This document shows, in pieces, positions 1-8,757 of a DNA stretch of 64,000 bases; the stretch's first letter is position 1; each line of letters opens with the position of its first letter. The position numbers and the translations under genes are program-made. Under the pieces are notes generated by a model. It worked only from the letters and a program-made list of their open reading frames with translations. It was not told the origin of the DNA and did no database searches. The stretch is from Microcoleus sp. FACHB-1515 (GTDB lineage Bacteria; Cyanobacteriota; Cyanobacteriia; Elainellales; Elainellaceae): the NCBI RefSeq assembly GCF_014696105.1, contig NZ_JACJPO010000033.1, forward strand, positions 1 through 64,000, written 5' to 3'.

Positions 1-285
1 CTTCGCTGCCTACGGGCGAGTTGAGCGCTTGTAACTGGTGGTAGAGCATGAGTCGATTCGGTGACACTACTCTACTTTTGACTCATCTGCTCGATTCATG
101 CAAGAAGTCTATTGTAACTACGGCACACTCGATCAGCGGCAGTCAAACGTTTCTGAAATTGCCGCTTGCCATTCGACAGCATTCCCCATTCGCACCAAAA
201 ATAGAGATCCAGATTCGATTTCTCACAAAAAATAGCGGCTCGGATCGCAATCAGAACCGCCACAAATCAAACTATTTTCTGACAG
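1..285. other. Left edge, no gene supported
   Basis: Two plus-strand frames run in from the edge and stop at 32-34 and 42-44. Either could be the last codons of a gene lying to the left, but about a dozen residues are too few to name. The rest, up to the acsF stop, shows no frame with coding character. A 94-residue frame that starts at 48 runs antisense into acsF and looks like a shadow. Confidence 0.4.
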
Positions 286-1359
286 TTAACGAACCGCAGT
301 TTCCGGTTTCACGGAAGGGAGTGGCTTCATGAAGTAGAGGCGGATTAAATCGATCGCCATGCCGCCAATCAAAGGAAGCTTTTGCAGCAGCTTGACGGGT
401 TTGGGAGCGTCGGAGGTGGCGATCGCGTTTAGCTTCATGTTCTTCGCCGCGCATTGGTCGAGGATGCCGAAGAAATCGGGGTGATCGACGTTGAGGACGA
501 TCGGGAAGACACGGGCTGAGGTTTCGTTGGTTTTGCGGATGACGTGGATGTCGTATTCACGGGCATCCAAACCGAGCGAATTGTAGAAGCCCGATCGTAA
601 TAGATCGTTCAGGTACATCGTCGCGAAGACGGACAGCAGGAAGAAGCGACACCACAAGCGGGCTTTCCAGTCGTTGAGGAACTGGGGCTGCGATCGCATC
701 AGGGCATCGAAAAAGTCGCCGTGACGATTTTCGTCCTGACACCAGTTCTCGAAGAACTTGAAGATCGGGTAGATGCGATTTTCGGGATGAGAATCGAGGT
801 GGCGATAGATCGTGATGTAGCGCCAGTAGCCGATTTTCTCAGAAAGGTAGGTGGCGTAGAAGATAAACTTCGGCTTGAAGAAGGTGTAGCTGCGGCTCTT
901 GGTCAAGAAGCCGAGGTCAAGCTGAAGGTTGAAGTCGGACATGGCCTTGTTCAAAAATCCGGCGTGACGCGCTTCATCGCGAGACATCAGCAGGAAGCAT
1001 TCGGCCAAAACCGGATTTTTGCCTTTCAGCTTGCGGGCGAGTTCTTTGTAGAGCAGGAAGCCGGAGAATTCTGCTGTGCAGGAGCGCTCTAGAAACTCAA
1101 TGAATAGCTTGCGGGTTTCGCCGTCGATGTGATCCCAAGACTGGGCGAATTCTTCGCTGCGGACGAAGTGATGGCGGTTGTAGTCCACACGGAATTCTTC
1201 CAGGATCGCTTCGAGTTCGTCCTGGTTGACGGAGATGTCCATTTTTGCCATCTCGTCAAAATCCGTCGTGTAGAAGCGCGGCGTGAGGATTGTCTCTTTG
1301 GCGGGAGCTTTGATCTCCGGCTGGGCATTTGCGCCCGGTCTTTGCAGGGAATCTACCAT
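286..1359 (-). CDS. acsF: Mg-protoporphyrin IX monomethyl ester oxidative cyclase
   Basis: Diiron, oxygen-dependent enzyme that closes ring E during chlorophyll synthesis; it acts at the thylakoid membrane. The 357-residue length is that of the cyanobacterial family. Iron ligands are visible as two E-x-x-H pairs, at residues 129-132 (DEARH) and 210-213 (DENRH), plus Glu97 in AEFSG. A variable N-terminal tail of about 38 residues precedes the conserved block that starts [11 protein letters not shown]. The ATG at 1357-1359 gives the usual N-terminus. It lies downstream of the leftward pair at 1530-3791, but the 170-bp gap suggests a promoter of its own. Many cyanobacteria carry two AcsF paralogues used at high or low oxygen, and this copy alone does not show which it is. 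Confidence 0.96.
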   Translation of the reverse strand: MVDSLQRPGANAQPEIKAPAKETILTPRFYTTDFDEMAKMDISVNQDELEAILEEFRVDYNRHHFVRSEEFAQSWDHIDGETRKLFIEFLERSCTAEFSGFLLYKELARKLKGKNPVLAECFLLMSRDEARHAGFLNKAMSDFNLQLDLGFLTKSRSYTFFKPKFIFYATYLSEKIGYWRYITIYRHLDSHPENRIYPIFKFFENWCQDENRHGDFFDALMRSQPQFLNDWKARLWCRFFLLSVFATMYLNDLLRSGFYNSLGLDAREYDIHVIRKTNETSARVFPIVLNVDHPDFFGILDQCAAKNMKLNAIATSDAPKPVKLLQKLPLIGGMAIDLIRLYFMKPLPSVKPETAVR

Positions 1360-1529
1360 TGCTGCTTATTAACGCTTGATTTGGAAGCGCTCCAGTCAAG
1401 ATCTCAATCAATCCAAAGACTGTTGCACGCTTTGTAGAGTACGCTTTTCAGTCTATCAGGAGGGTTAGAAGGTTCTTCGATCGCCACGTTAAGAGTTGCA
1501 ACGCTCCGCAAACTTCCTTCACAAAACGC

Positions 1530-2882
1530 TCAACAAACTGCGATCGCCCCAACGCCAGCATTCACGCAGGTTTCCAGCAATCCCTCGACGCCTGAAACGA
1601 CCAGCAGCGGAACACCTAACCGCTGAGTCAGTGCTTCGATCGTCATGTCGTCCAAAAAGCGCGTATCGCCATGCTTCAGCATCAGCGAGGGGATCAAGAC
1701 AGCATCCCCTAAGTCCCGTCCTTCAAGAACTCGCAGCAAATCGCTTCCGGTCAGCAGTCCCGTCACAGTGATTTGCTGTCCCCAATATTCGCTGTTGAGC
1801 GCGACCATTTCGACTGTCAAACCTTCCACCTGATTGAGACGCTTCAGGATTGGCTGAAAGGCTTGCTCAACGGCGTTTCCGACTACCCAAGTTAGGCGGC
1901 GCGGCGTAATTTGTTTCGGCAGTCGTTTGGCAGCAGTGTGAAATTCTTTGAGAAACTGACGGATTGAACCGACACCGTTTCCAATCTGCGGATAGTCTTC
2001 GTAGTGTGATTCGGGCGGCAGTTCTGCGCCTGCGATCAAGAACCACTCGTCGGCCAGCCATGCGACCGTTGAGCCGTATTTTTGCTGAAATTTCGCTTGG
2101 AGGGCTTGGACTCGATCGATCACCTCCCGCGCCTTCTCCGGCGTCACGGGGATCAGTTCATCTTCAGCAGGACGAAAGCGGGTCAGTCCAACGGGGACAA
2201 CGGCGATCGAGGCCACAGCGGGAATTTCGCCTTTGTGGAATTTCGCCAGATCGGTGAGGGTGCGATCGAGATGATCCCCATCGTTGATCCCCGGACACAC
2301 GACAACCTGAGCGTGAATCTGCAATCGATTTCGGGCAAACCATTTAAGCTGATCGAGAATCTGTCCTGCTCGCGGATTTTTCAGCAGTCGCACTCGAATT
2401 TCTGGTTCTGTTGCGTGAATGGAGACGTATAGCGGTGAAAGCCGTAGCTGGGCAATGCGATCCCACTCTTTTTGCGGCAAATTGGTCAGCGTCAGATAGC
2501 TGCCGTAAAGAAAGCTGAGTCGGTAATCGTCATCTTTGAGGTAGAGCGTATCGCGCATTCCCGGCGGCTGCTGATCGATGAAGCAGAACGGGCAGCGATT
2601 GTTGCACTGAATCAGTCCGTCAAAAACGGCGGTGTCGAATTCCAATCCGAGATCTTCGTCGTAGTCCTTTTCGATTTCGACTTCGTGCGTTTTGCCCTTA
2701 GCGTCAATGACTTCCAGTTCCAAAACTTCATCGGCGCACAGAAATTGGTAGTCAATTAGATCGCGGGGTTTTTCACCATTGATTGAGACGATCGTATCGC
2801 CCGCCTCAAAGCCAACTTCAGCGGCGATCGAATCCGGCAAAACACGAGAAATCAAAGCAGGACGAATCGACATGGGGGACAA
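1530..2882 (-). CDS. PDZ/radical SAM protein, TIGR03279-type cyanobacterial FeS oxidoreductase
   Basis: A 450-residue protein of the cyanobacterial radical-SAM family with a DUF512 C-terminal part; its substrate is unknown. Residues 8-60 look like a PDZ domain (ISRVLPDSIAAEVGFEAGD). An iron-sulfur site follows at C93, C97 and C100 (CNNRCPFC, i.e. C-x3-C-x2-C), and then the long DUF512 region. Either ATG at 2880-2882 or the one three codons later could be the start. It lies 18 bp downstream of uppP on the same strand, so the two are probably co-transcribed. The family is widespread in cyanobacteria; I can name the fold and cofactor site but not the reaction. Confidence 0.85.
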   Translation of the reverse strand: MSPMSIRPALISRVLPDSIAAEVGFEAGDTIVSINGEKPRDLIDYQFLCADEVLELEVIDAKGKTHEVEIEKDYDEDLGLEFDTAVFDGLIQCNNRCPFCFIDQQPPGMRDTLYLKDDDYRLSFLYGSYLTLTNLPQKEWDRIAQLRLSPLYVSIHATEPEIRVRLLKNPRAGQILDQLKWFARNRLQIHAQVVVCPGINDGDHLDRTLTDLAKFHKGEIPAVASIAVVPVGLTRFRPAEDELIPVTPEKAREVIDRVQALQAKFQQKYGSTVAWLADEWFLIAGAELPPESHYEDYPQIGNGVGSIRQFLKEFHTAAKRLPKQITPRRLTWVVGNAVEQAFQPILKRLNQVEGLTVEMVALNSEYWGQQITVTGLLTGSDLLRVLEGRDLGDAVLIPSLMLKHGDTRFLDDMTIEALTQRLGVPLLVVSGVEGLLETCVNAGVGAIAVC

Positions 2883-2900
2883 AAAAGCACTTCTTCCAGA

Positions 2901-3791
2901 CTAGCGCAGCACTCCACCTGCAATCGCAATCAGCAAGGCGATGCCCAAGGCAATTCGATACCACACGAAAATCCAGGTGCTTTGGCGCTGAAGGAATTTC
3001 AGCAGCCACGCGATTGATAAATAAGAAAAGATAAAGGTCGAGATGATCCCCACCAGCATCGGCAGCATCATGTCGCGATTTTCAATGACGGCTCCGGTTT
3101 GAACGAGGGTGGCGATCGCCAAAGTCGGGATGCCCAGCAAAAACGAAAATCGAGCGGCAGTTTCGCGCTTGAGACCGAGGAACAATCCGGCAGTTAGCGT
3201 GGAACCCGATCGCGACGCTCCCGGCAGCAGGGCGACCATTTGCCCCAAGCCGACCAAAACTCCGTCTAAAATTTGAAGCTGGTCGAATCCGCGCTTGCGA
3301 ATGCCGATTTTTTCGGCCAGTCCCAACAGCAGGGCGGCGGCGATCGACATGACTGCGATCAAAAGCGACTGGTCAAGTTCTACGTCCAGTGCTTTCAAAA
3401 TTAAGCCGCCAGCCAAAGCGGGGATCGTTCCGATCGCGATTCCCACCAGAATCTTCCATTCCTCTCGCTGCCAGTCTTTGTGCTGAAAAGCTGACCATGC
3501 GCCCGTGAGAATTTTGTAAATGTCTCGGCGAAAGTACCAGATCACGGCAAGGACGCTGCCGAACTGAATCGCATCGATCGCCGCCTTGTTCCAAACGGTT
3601 CGCCAGTGAAAGATATCCGTAAAGATGATCAGGTGTGCCGTACTGCTGATCGGCAGAAATTCTGTGATCCCCTGCACGATCCCCAAGACGATCGCCTGAA
3701 AGAGCACGGCAAAATCGATCGCGCTAGAAGTTGAAGTCGCCTCTGCTAGCCACAGCAGTCCGGAATTCAAATCGAATGCGCTGATATCCAC
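2901..3791 (-). CDS. uppP: Undecaprenyl-diphosphate phosphatase
   Basis: Integral membrane phosphatase (BacA/UppP family) that recycles undecaprenyl pyrophosphate to the carrier lipid used for peptidoglycan and surface glycans. Both family signatures are present: GITEFLPISSTAHL at residues 41-54 and PGASRSGST at 190-198, which carry the catalytic Glu, Ser and Arg. The 296-residue product has about eight hydrophobic segments, as expected. An extra hydrophilic stretch of roughly 25 residues precedes the first membrane segment; the ATG at 3789-3791 includes it. It is the first gene of the likely uppP - radical SAM unit. Resistance to bacitracin is a known trait of the family. Confidence 0.94.
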   Translation of the reverse strand: MDISAFDLNSGLLWLAEATSTSSAIDFAVLFQAIVLGIVQGITEFLPISSTAHLIIFTDIFHWRTVWNKAAIDAIQFGSVLAVIWYFRRDIYKILTGAWSAFQHKDWQREEWKILVGIAIGTIPALAGGLILKALDVELDQSLLIAVMSIAAALLLGLAEKIGIRKRGFDQLQILDGVLVGLGQMVALLPGASRSGSTLTAGLFLGLKRETAARFSFLLGIPTLAIATLVQTGAVIENRDMMLPMLVGIISTFIFSYLSIAWLLKFLQRQSTWIFVWYRIALGIALLIAIAGGVLR

Positions 3792-3920
3792 AAGTTTTTT
3801 CCTTGCTGCAAATTCTGGTCTAGCCTAGTCGCTTGTGCGATTCTACACAAGTACGTCCTGCACACTTGAGCAAAAATTCATCGATCGCTTTACTGGCAAA
3901 ATCGAAAGAAAATCGAATGA

Positions 3921-3950
3921 TTGAAATAAACTTGTCAAATAAAATAGAAT
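3921..3950 (+). promoter_or_regulatory. Candidate sigma-70 promoter for the DUF3120 gene
   Basis: TTGAAA at 3921-3926 and TAGAAT at 3945-3950 are separated by 18 bp. Transcription would begin near 3957, about 70 nt before the start codon. Both boxes are one mismatch or so from consensus, in a locally AT-rich stretch. Confidence 0.4.
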
Positions 3951-3971
3951 GTAAATGCCCCCCCAGGGGAT

Positions 3972-4000
3972 ATTCCATGCTATTGTTAAGTAGCATGAAT
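3972..4000. promoter_or_regulatory. Inverted repeat in the DUF3120 leader
   Basis: CATGCTA (3976-3982) and TAGCATG (3991-3997) are perfect arms around an 8-nt spacer. The match extends to ten bases per arm if one bulged C at 3975 is allowed. It lies between the candidate promoter and the start codon, so it could be an RNA hairpin or a dimeric regulator site. Confidence 0.4.
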
Positions 4001-4025
4001 TAAATCTTAGAAAAGTAATACTCCT

Positions 4026-4739
4026 TTGTCCTCCTACACGCCTTCAACAGACAATCTTTACAAAGAATCGTTAACGATTCGATCGCTTTGGCCGACTGGA
4101 CGCGCTGCTCGCCAATGGCAAATGCTTGCCGCCGCCGTGTTTCTCATCTCTGTTCCCGTCTTCATTGAAGCACCACTGGTTCGCTATTTGCCGACCGTGA
4201 GTTTGCTGATGACCCTGGCGTGGTTGGGATTCAGCTGGCTGCTGTGGCGCAAACCGTCTACTCACGTCTGGGGCGATCTTCTGTTTGGCTTTAGCTGGAC
4301 GTGGCTGGCAGGATCAATCTATTGGGGCTGGCTGCGCTGGGAACCGATGCTGCATCTGCCTGTGGAGGCGATCGGGCTTCCGGCTGCGGCCTACTATTTG
4401 GCACGAGGACAAGGCAAAGTCGGCCACTGGTTCTACCTAGGATCGCTGTTTGGAACGGCAGTCACCGATGTTTATTTTTACCTGGTCAACCTGATTCCGC
4501 ACTGGCGGCAACTGATGCAGGTTCAGCCAGAACAAGCCGCGCCTATTCTTGCGGCAGCGCTGTCGCAAATCCAAACCCCCTGGGGGGCATTTTGGGCAGT
4601 CATGCTCGTTGGAATGCTGTTGGGTGTAGGAATTTTGCCATTGCGTCATCGTCAGCTACACTGGTGGGCATTTGGTGGGTCTGTTTTGAGCACCTTGCTG
4701 GTAGACGGGTTGTTTTGGATTGCTGCGATGAATGCCTGA
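4026..4739 (+). CDS. DUF3120 membrane protein
   Basis: A 237-residue polytopic membrane protein of the cyanobacteria/plastid-lineage DUF3120 family; function unknown. About six hydrophobic segments can be traced, starting with MLAAAVFLISVPVFIEAPL at residues 33-51 and ending at the C-terminus. The frame opens with TTG at 4026 and there is no in-frame ATG before residue 33. Starting at that Met would place the protein start directly at the first membrane segment, so the TTG is the better choice but not certain. Its leader carries an inverted repeat. The neighbour downstream (183 bp) is a cyclase gene on the same strand. Confidence 0.75.
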   Translation: MSSYTPSTDNLYKESLTIRSLWPTGRAARQWQMLAAAVFLISVPVFIEAPLVRYLPTVSLLMTLAWLGFSWLLWRKPSTHVWGDLLFGFSWTWLAGSIYWGWLRWEPMLHLPVEAIGLPAAAYYLARGQGKVGHWFYLGSLFGTAVTDVYFYLVNLIPHWRQLMQVQPEQAAPILAAALSQIQTPWGAFWAVMLVGMLLGVGILPLRHRQLHWWAFGGSVLSTLLVDGLFWIAAMNA

Positions 4740-4922
4740 GTAGGGCTATGATTTGGGTAGCGATTGGAAAGCTATCTGACGGTGCGATCGTCTGGCAGTT
4801 CACAAAACGTAACGCTAGCAGATAAGGGTTTTCGTAAAACAGTCCTGGGAAACCTGCGCTGGCTGCGGATAGTGACGTGCCAGGAGGCATCCATTGAGGA
4901 AAGATTCACGGTTTCTTAGCCT

Positions 4923-5912
4923 GTGGTGACTTCACAACCCGTTCCCCACTTGATTCTCCGAACCGAATCCGGAAATCGTTATCTCTCACTCGCAGGCAGC
5001 AACTGCTGGACAATCGGGCGGGGTGACGACAACAACTTTGTGCTGCCCGATCGCTGGATTTCGCGCAACCACGCGATGCTTCAGCGCATGGAAATGGGCG
5101 AGTTTTATTTGATCGATTTGGGCAGTCGCAACGGGTCGTTTGTGAACGGACGGCGAGTAAGCGTTCCCATGACGCTGCACAATGGCGATCGTCTCACGTT
5201 TGGGCAAACCGAGCTTGAGTTTTACAGTCCCGCTGTTGATCAGTTGACCGAACCGTCGATCGGGCTAGAATCGCAAGAATTTACGGCAACGGCAACGCTG
5301 CATGTCCGCCGCTTGATTTCCGTGCTGGTCGTGGATATTCGCGACTTCACCGTGATGACCCGCCAGATCGACGAGAAAGTCTTGTCTGAAGTGATTGGTA
5401 CTTGGTTTCGCTGCGCTGGAGACATCATTCGCGAATATGGCTCCTGGGTGGACAAATACATCGGCGACGCAATTATGGCCGTGTGGATTCACGGCGCTCA
5501 AGGCGTCAGCTCCGAAGAAATGATGAACATCGCCAAGGCCATCAGCAAGCTCAACGAAATGACCAGCGGCCTGCACGAAAAATATCCGCTGCCGTTTCCG
5601 CTGCGCGTTGGAGCCGGACTGAATACGGGCTATGCGATGGTGGGCAATACGGGCACGGGCGATCGCCCCGACTACACGGCCTTGGGCGACACGGTCAACG
5701 CCGCCTTCCGCCTCGAAAGCACGACGAAGCAAATCGGCATGGATGTCGCGCTGGGTGAAACCACCTACAAATATCTGTCGGAACTGGGCGGCAACTCGAA
5801 AATCTTCAAGCAGTACACCGTGACGATGAAAGGCTACGATACGCCAACGCTGACCTATGCGGGGTCGTTTGTTGATTTGAATAATTTCTTGAAGCTGACG
5901 GCTCAGGGCTGA
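4923..5912 (+). CDS. FHA domain-adenylate cyclase (class III)
   Basis: Soluble signalling enzyme that makes a cyclic nucleotide, most likely cAMP. The FHA phosphothreonine-binding domain spans residues about 24-100 with GR (32-33), SRNH (47-50) and GSRNGSFVNG (67-76). The class III catalytic domain follows: metal-binding D138 in VVDIRDF and D182 in KYIGDAIMAVW. K178 and T252 occupy the two purine-specifying positions, a pattern seen in adenylate cyclases, and N259 and R263 are the transition-state residues. The start is fixed by an in-frame TAG at 4917-4919, which leaves GTG at 4923 or 4926. FHA input suggests control by a Ser/Thr kinase such as the one at 15905-17650 (inference). The gene converges on the efflux gene with a 5-bp gap. 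Confidence 0.92.
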   Translation: MVTSQPVPHLILRTESGNRYLSLAGSNCWTIGRGDDNNFVLPDRWISRNHAMLQRMEMGEFYLIDLGSRNGSFVNGRRVSVPMTLHNGDRLTFGQTELEFYSPAVDQLTEPSIGLESQEFTATATLHVRRLISVLVVDIRDFTVMTRQIDEKVLSEVIGTWFRCAGDIIREYGSWVDKYIGDAIMAVWIHGAQGVSSEEMMNIAKAISKLNEMTSGLHEKYPLPFPLRVGAGLNTGYAMVGNTGTGDRPDYTALGDTVNAAFRLESTTKQIGMDVALGETTYKYLSELGGNSKIFKQYTVTMKGYDTPTLTYAGSFVDLNNFLKLTAQG

Positions 5913-5917
5913 GCGGT

Positions 5918-6868
5918 CTAGCGCAATTCTCCGACTGAAAGATTTAGCAGTCTCGCTTGAGACAAATTGATCACAGGCGGTGGCACAACTCCCGAAAGCT
6001 GCAAAAACGATTCATGCAGGCCGAACTCTTGACCGATCGCCGTTTCGATTTGACGCAGCAGGCGGTCGCGATCGTCACCTTCCGCCAGATTCACAATTAG
6101 ATGCGCCGCAATCGCATCTTGACCAAGAGCAATTGACCAAACTCGCAGTCGATCGACGCTCACCACGCCGTCAAACTGCTGCAACCGTGCTTCGATTTCG
6201 CTCACGTTCAGGTGAGTCGGTGGTTTTTCCAGCAAGATATGCAGACTTTGCCGAATCAGCGGCACAGCAGCAACGAGCATCAGCAGCGCCACCAGCAGGC
6301 TAATTGCGCCATCTGCCCAGTTCCAGTGCCACAGGCTGACCGCGATCGCCGCTAGAATCACACCGATCGAACTGGCCGCATCCGCGATCATGTGCAAAAC
6401 CGCTCCGCGCAAATTCAGATCGTTGTGCGTGTGGTTGTGCAGCAAGAAGACATTGAGGCTGTTGACGCTCAGGCCGATCGCCGCCGTAATCAGCATCGGC
6501 AAACTGAGAATGTCGCTGGGCGGCGTTTGCAGGCGATCGATCGCCTCGGTTGCGATCGTCAGCGCGATCCCCACCAGCACCAACCCATTTCCCAGCGCGG
6601 CCAGAATTTCGATGCGGCGATAGCCAAAGCTCGCTTGTAGTGAGGCAGGACGACGTGCCAGCCAGCTTGCCACCAGCACCAAACCCAGCGAGAACGCATC
6701 GGAAACCATATGCCCTGCTTCGGCAACAAGGGCAAGGCTGTGGCTCCACCAGCCGATCGCCGCCTCAGTTAAGGCAAAGCTGGCGATGAGCGCGATCGCA
6801 ACCCACAGGAGGCGAGTTGCAGCCGGATCAGGACGGTGACAAACACAGTTGGTGTGAGAATCAAGCAT
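5918..6868 (-). CDS. Cation diffusion facilitator (Zn/Co/Cd efflux)
   Basis: Proton-coupled divalent-metal exporter of the CDF family, inner membrane, 316 residues with six membrane helices and a short cytoplasmic C-terminal domain. Metal-site motifs are H-x-x-x-D in the second helix (AEAGHMVSD) and H-x-x-x-D in the fifth (VLHMIAD), the pattern of the zinc-type ZitB/ZnT branch. A Glu stands where many members have the upstream Asp. The N-terminus (HTNCVCH) holds two Cys and two His and could bind metal; the His-rich loop of some relatives is reduced to HNHTHND between helices four and five. ATG is at 6866-6868. The exact metal cannot be read from the sequence. Confidence 0.92.
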   Translation of the reverse strand: MLDSHTNCVCHRPDPAATRLLWVAIALIASFALTEAAIGWWSHSLALVAEAGHMVSDAFSLGLVLVASWLARRPASLQASFGYRRIEILAALGNGLVLVGIALTIATEAIDRLQTPPSDILSLPMLITAAIGLSVNSLNVFLLHNHTHNDLNLRGAVLHMIADAASSIGVILAAIAVSLWHWNWADGAISLLVALLMLVAAVPLIRQSLHILLEKPPTHLNVSEIEARLQQFDGVVSVDRLRVWSIALGQDAIAAHLIVNLAEGDDRDRLLRQIETAIGQEFGLHESFLQLSGVVPPPVINLSQARLLNLSVGELR

Positions 6869-7155
6869 GAAAGCAGAGCAAAAGGATTTCGGTTATAAAG
6901 ACGGTTGAAAGACTACGGTGAAAGACTCTGGGGTGAGGCAGTTTGTTCGCAGTGATTCTAGTCAATTCTGGGGTGGTTGACAGCGGCGATCGCAAATGGT
7001 TTCGAGTGTCATTTGTGGAAGCGATCGCAAAATTGAGTCAATTTCGTATCTTCCTGCATCATCGCTGTTTTCACGCTAACGATACAATCTCAGAAACAGC
7101 CCACAGAATATTCAAAATAGCCAGCCGCTCACACTTCCATTATCTTTGCTCAGCG

Positions 7156-7440
7156 ATGGTAGACGATTCAGTTTCTCCCGCTTCCACAGTTGATTCGGAT
7201 AATCTTCCCCGCGAAGTCCGGGTGGCACAACTCCGAAACACCGTTGATACGCTGCACATGGCCGACGAGGTTGCCACGCGCGGCTATCTAATCACCAGTT
7301 CCGAACTTGCCGATCTGATGGATGTCAACGCCAGTGCCGTCACCAGTCGCGGCGACAATTGGGTATGGCGCAACTGGGTCGTCTCGCGAGTGCGACGAGA
7401 AGGCAACCAAATTCTGTGGCAGCTAGAGCGCATTGATTGA
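7156..7440 (+). CDS. Small cyanobacterial protein, possibly helix-turn-helix
   Basis: A 94-residue soluble protein without a family name known to me. The segment DEVATRGYLITSSELADLMD, followed by VNASAVTSRGDNWVWRNW, reads like the helix-turn-helix of a small DNA-binding or winged-helix protein, ending in a basic beta-like segment (VVSRVRREGNQILWQLE). The same frame is open upstream to 6943, but codon choice before the ATG at 7156 looks non-coding, so I start there. No operon partner: the upstream gene is divergent and the downstream gene is convergent. Confidence 0.6.
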   Translation: MVDDSVSPASTVDSDNLPREVRVAQLRNTVDTLHMADEVATRGYLITSSELADLMDVNASAVTSRGDNWVWRNWVVSRVRREGNQILWQLERID

Positions 7441-7512
7441 GGCAGGAGGAGCTGGAGCGTGTTTCCAGACGTTTGATCCTCCCCAACCCTTCTCAAGGAG
7501 GGAGCCGAACCA

Positions 7513-7551
7513 CCCCTCAAAGTTCCCCTTAATAAGGAGGACTTTGAGGGG
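7513..7551. repeat. Short palindromic repeat, terminator-like
   Basis: CCCCTCAAAGT (7513-7523) pairs perfectly with ACTTTGAGGGG (7541-7551), and an inner TCCCCTT/AAGGAGG arm extends the stem. Sequences of this kind (CCCCTAAA-type arms with a CCCTT/AAGG centre) are common dispersed repeats between cyanobacterial genes. Here it sits between two convergent genes and may also end transcription. Confidence 0.6.
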
Positions 7552-7647
7552 GATCGATCGCATACCATCTCCTCCTTCCATAGCTCTGAAAACGCGCCCT
7601 AGGGATAGGAGTTAGGGCGAGCCTCCTGCCTCCTGCCCCCTAACCCC

Positions 7648-8544
7648 CTAGAGCATGAAGCCGAGTCCCAACAGCAGCCCGCTCCAAAAATGCAGCGAAA
7701 CGGCAATGAACTTGCAGTTGTTGACGCGATCGGGCTGGTCGTAATTTTCCCCGACATGCCGACAAAGCCTAATCGCCGCAGGCAAACCCGCAAAGCTGAG
7801 CAGCGTCCAAACCGGAAACCAATGCAGCGCCACGCCAACCAGCGGCAAAACGAAAATGCTGCCGCACAGCCAAGGTAAAAGCTGAGCCGATCGCTTCGTG
7901 CCGAGGCGAACGATGGGCGATCGCTTTCCTGCTGCCAAATCATCTTTGACCTGATGAAAATGCGAGCAAAACAAAATCAAGCTCGTACTCACACCCAAAA
8001 TGATTGAGGCGAGCAAACTGGTAAGCGACCAAGCCTGCGTTTGACTGTAGTAAGCGGCTGCAACGGCCAACGGCCCAAAGCTGAAGAAGCACAAAATTTC
8101 GCCTAAACCTCGATAGCCCAGGCGGAATGGTGGTCCCTGATAAAGATAGCCCAGCAGACAGCACAGCGAAATTAAGCCGAGGATGGTGAGGTCTTGTTGC
8201 CACCAAGCGATCGCCAATATTCCTGCAATTCCCAAACTCAAGCAGAGATTTCCCAGCCAGAAAACAAGGGCTTTATTGCCTGTTAAATTGACAACGGAGT
8301 GATGTTTATTTTTATCAATTCCGGTTTCTGAATCAAATAGATCGTTGTGTAGATTTTCCCAAGCCAAAATAAAAATTGCCGATAGCAGGAAGACCGAAAA
8401 AATTCCGGTGTGTAGCGATTTTGTTTCGGCATAAGCGATCGCGGTTCCTAACCAAATGGGCATGATTGCGACGCTATACATCGGCGGTTTGATCGCCGCA
8501 AGCCACAGCTTGGCAGGAGGATATTGAAGCGTATTAGTGGTCAT
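7648..8544 (-). CDS. menA: 1,4-dihydroxy-2-naphthoate phytyltransferase
   Basis: UbiA-family membrane prenyltransferase that attaches the phytyl chain to the naphthoate ring in phylloquinone (vitamin K1) synthesis, the photosystem I A1 cofactor. The product has 298 residues and eight or nine hydrophobic segments. The first Asp-rich motif is NDLFDSETGID at residues 67-77. The second half carries the loop AAGKRSPIVRLGTKRS of the MenA branch. ATG is at 8542-8544. It is divergent from menF across 213 bp, so two enzymes of one pathway share an intergenic control region. Confidence 0.93.
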   Translation of the reverse strand: MTTNTLQYPPAKLWLAAIKPPMYSVAIMPIWLGTAIAYAETKSLHTGIFSVFLLSAIFILAWENLHNDLFDSETGIDKNKHHSVVNLTGNKALVFWLGNLCLSLGIAGILAIAWWQQDLTILGLISLCCLLGYLYQGPPFRLGYRGLGEILCFFSFGPLAVAAAYYSQTQAWSLTSLLASIILGVSTSLILFCSHFHQVKDDLAAGKRSPIVRLGTKRSAQLLPWLCGSIFVLPLVGVALHWFPVWTLLSFAGLPAAIRLCRHVGENYDQPDRVNNCKFIAVSLHFWSGLLLGLGFML

Positions 8545-8757
8545 TCTGTCGTAGAAGGGTGAATCCGAAGTGCCACAAAGTCAGCGATGCTCGATTTTGG
8601 GCGAGCCGCGCCTGAAAAGTATTTTCCCAGAAGCGATCGCCATCGCTACCAAAGCGTAAAAAACCGTAAAAACTTGTAAACTAATTCTCAACCCAGGCGG
8701 CAGCAACCGAACCGAGGCTCGCGCAAGTGTGCTACCTGTAGAAGAGGTTGGTTTTGC

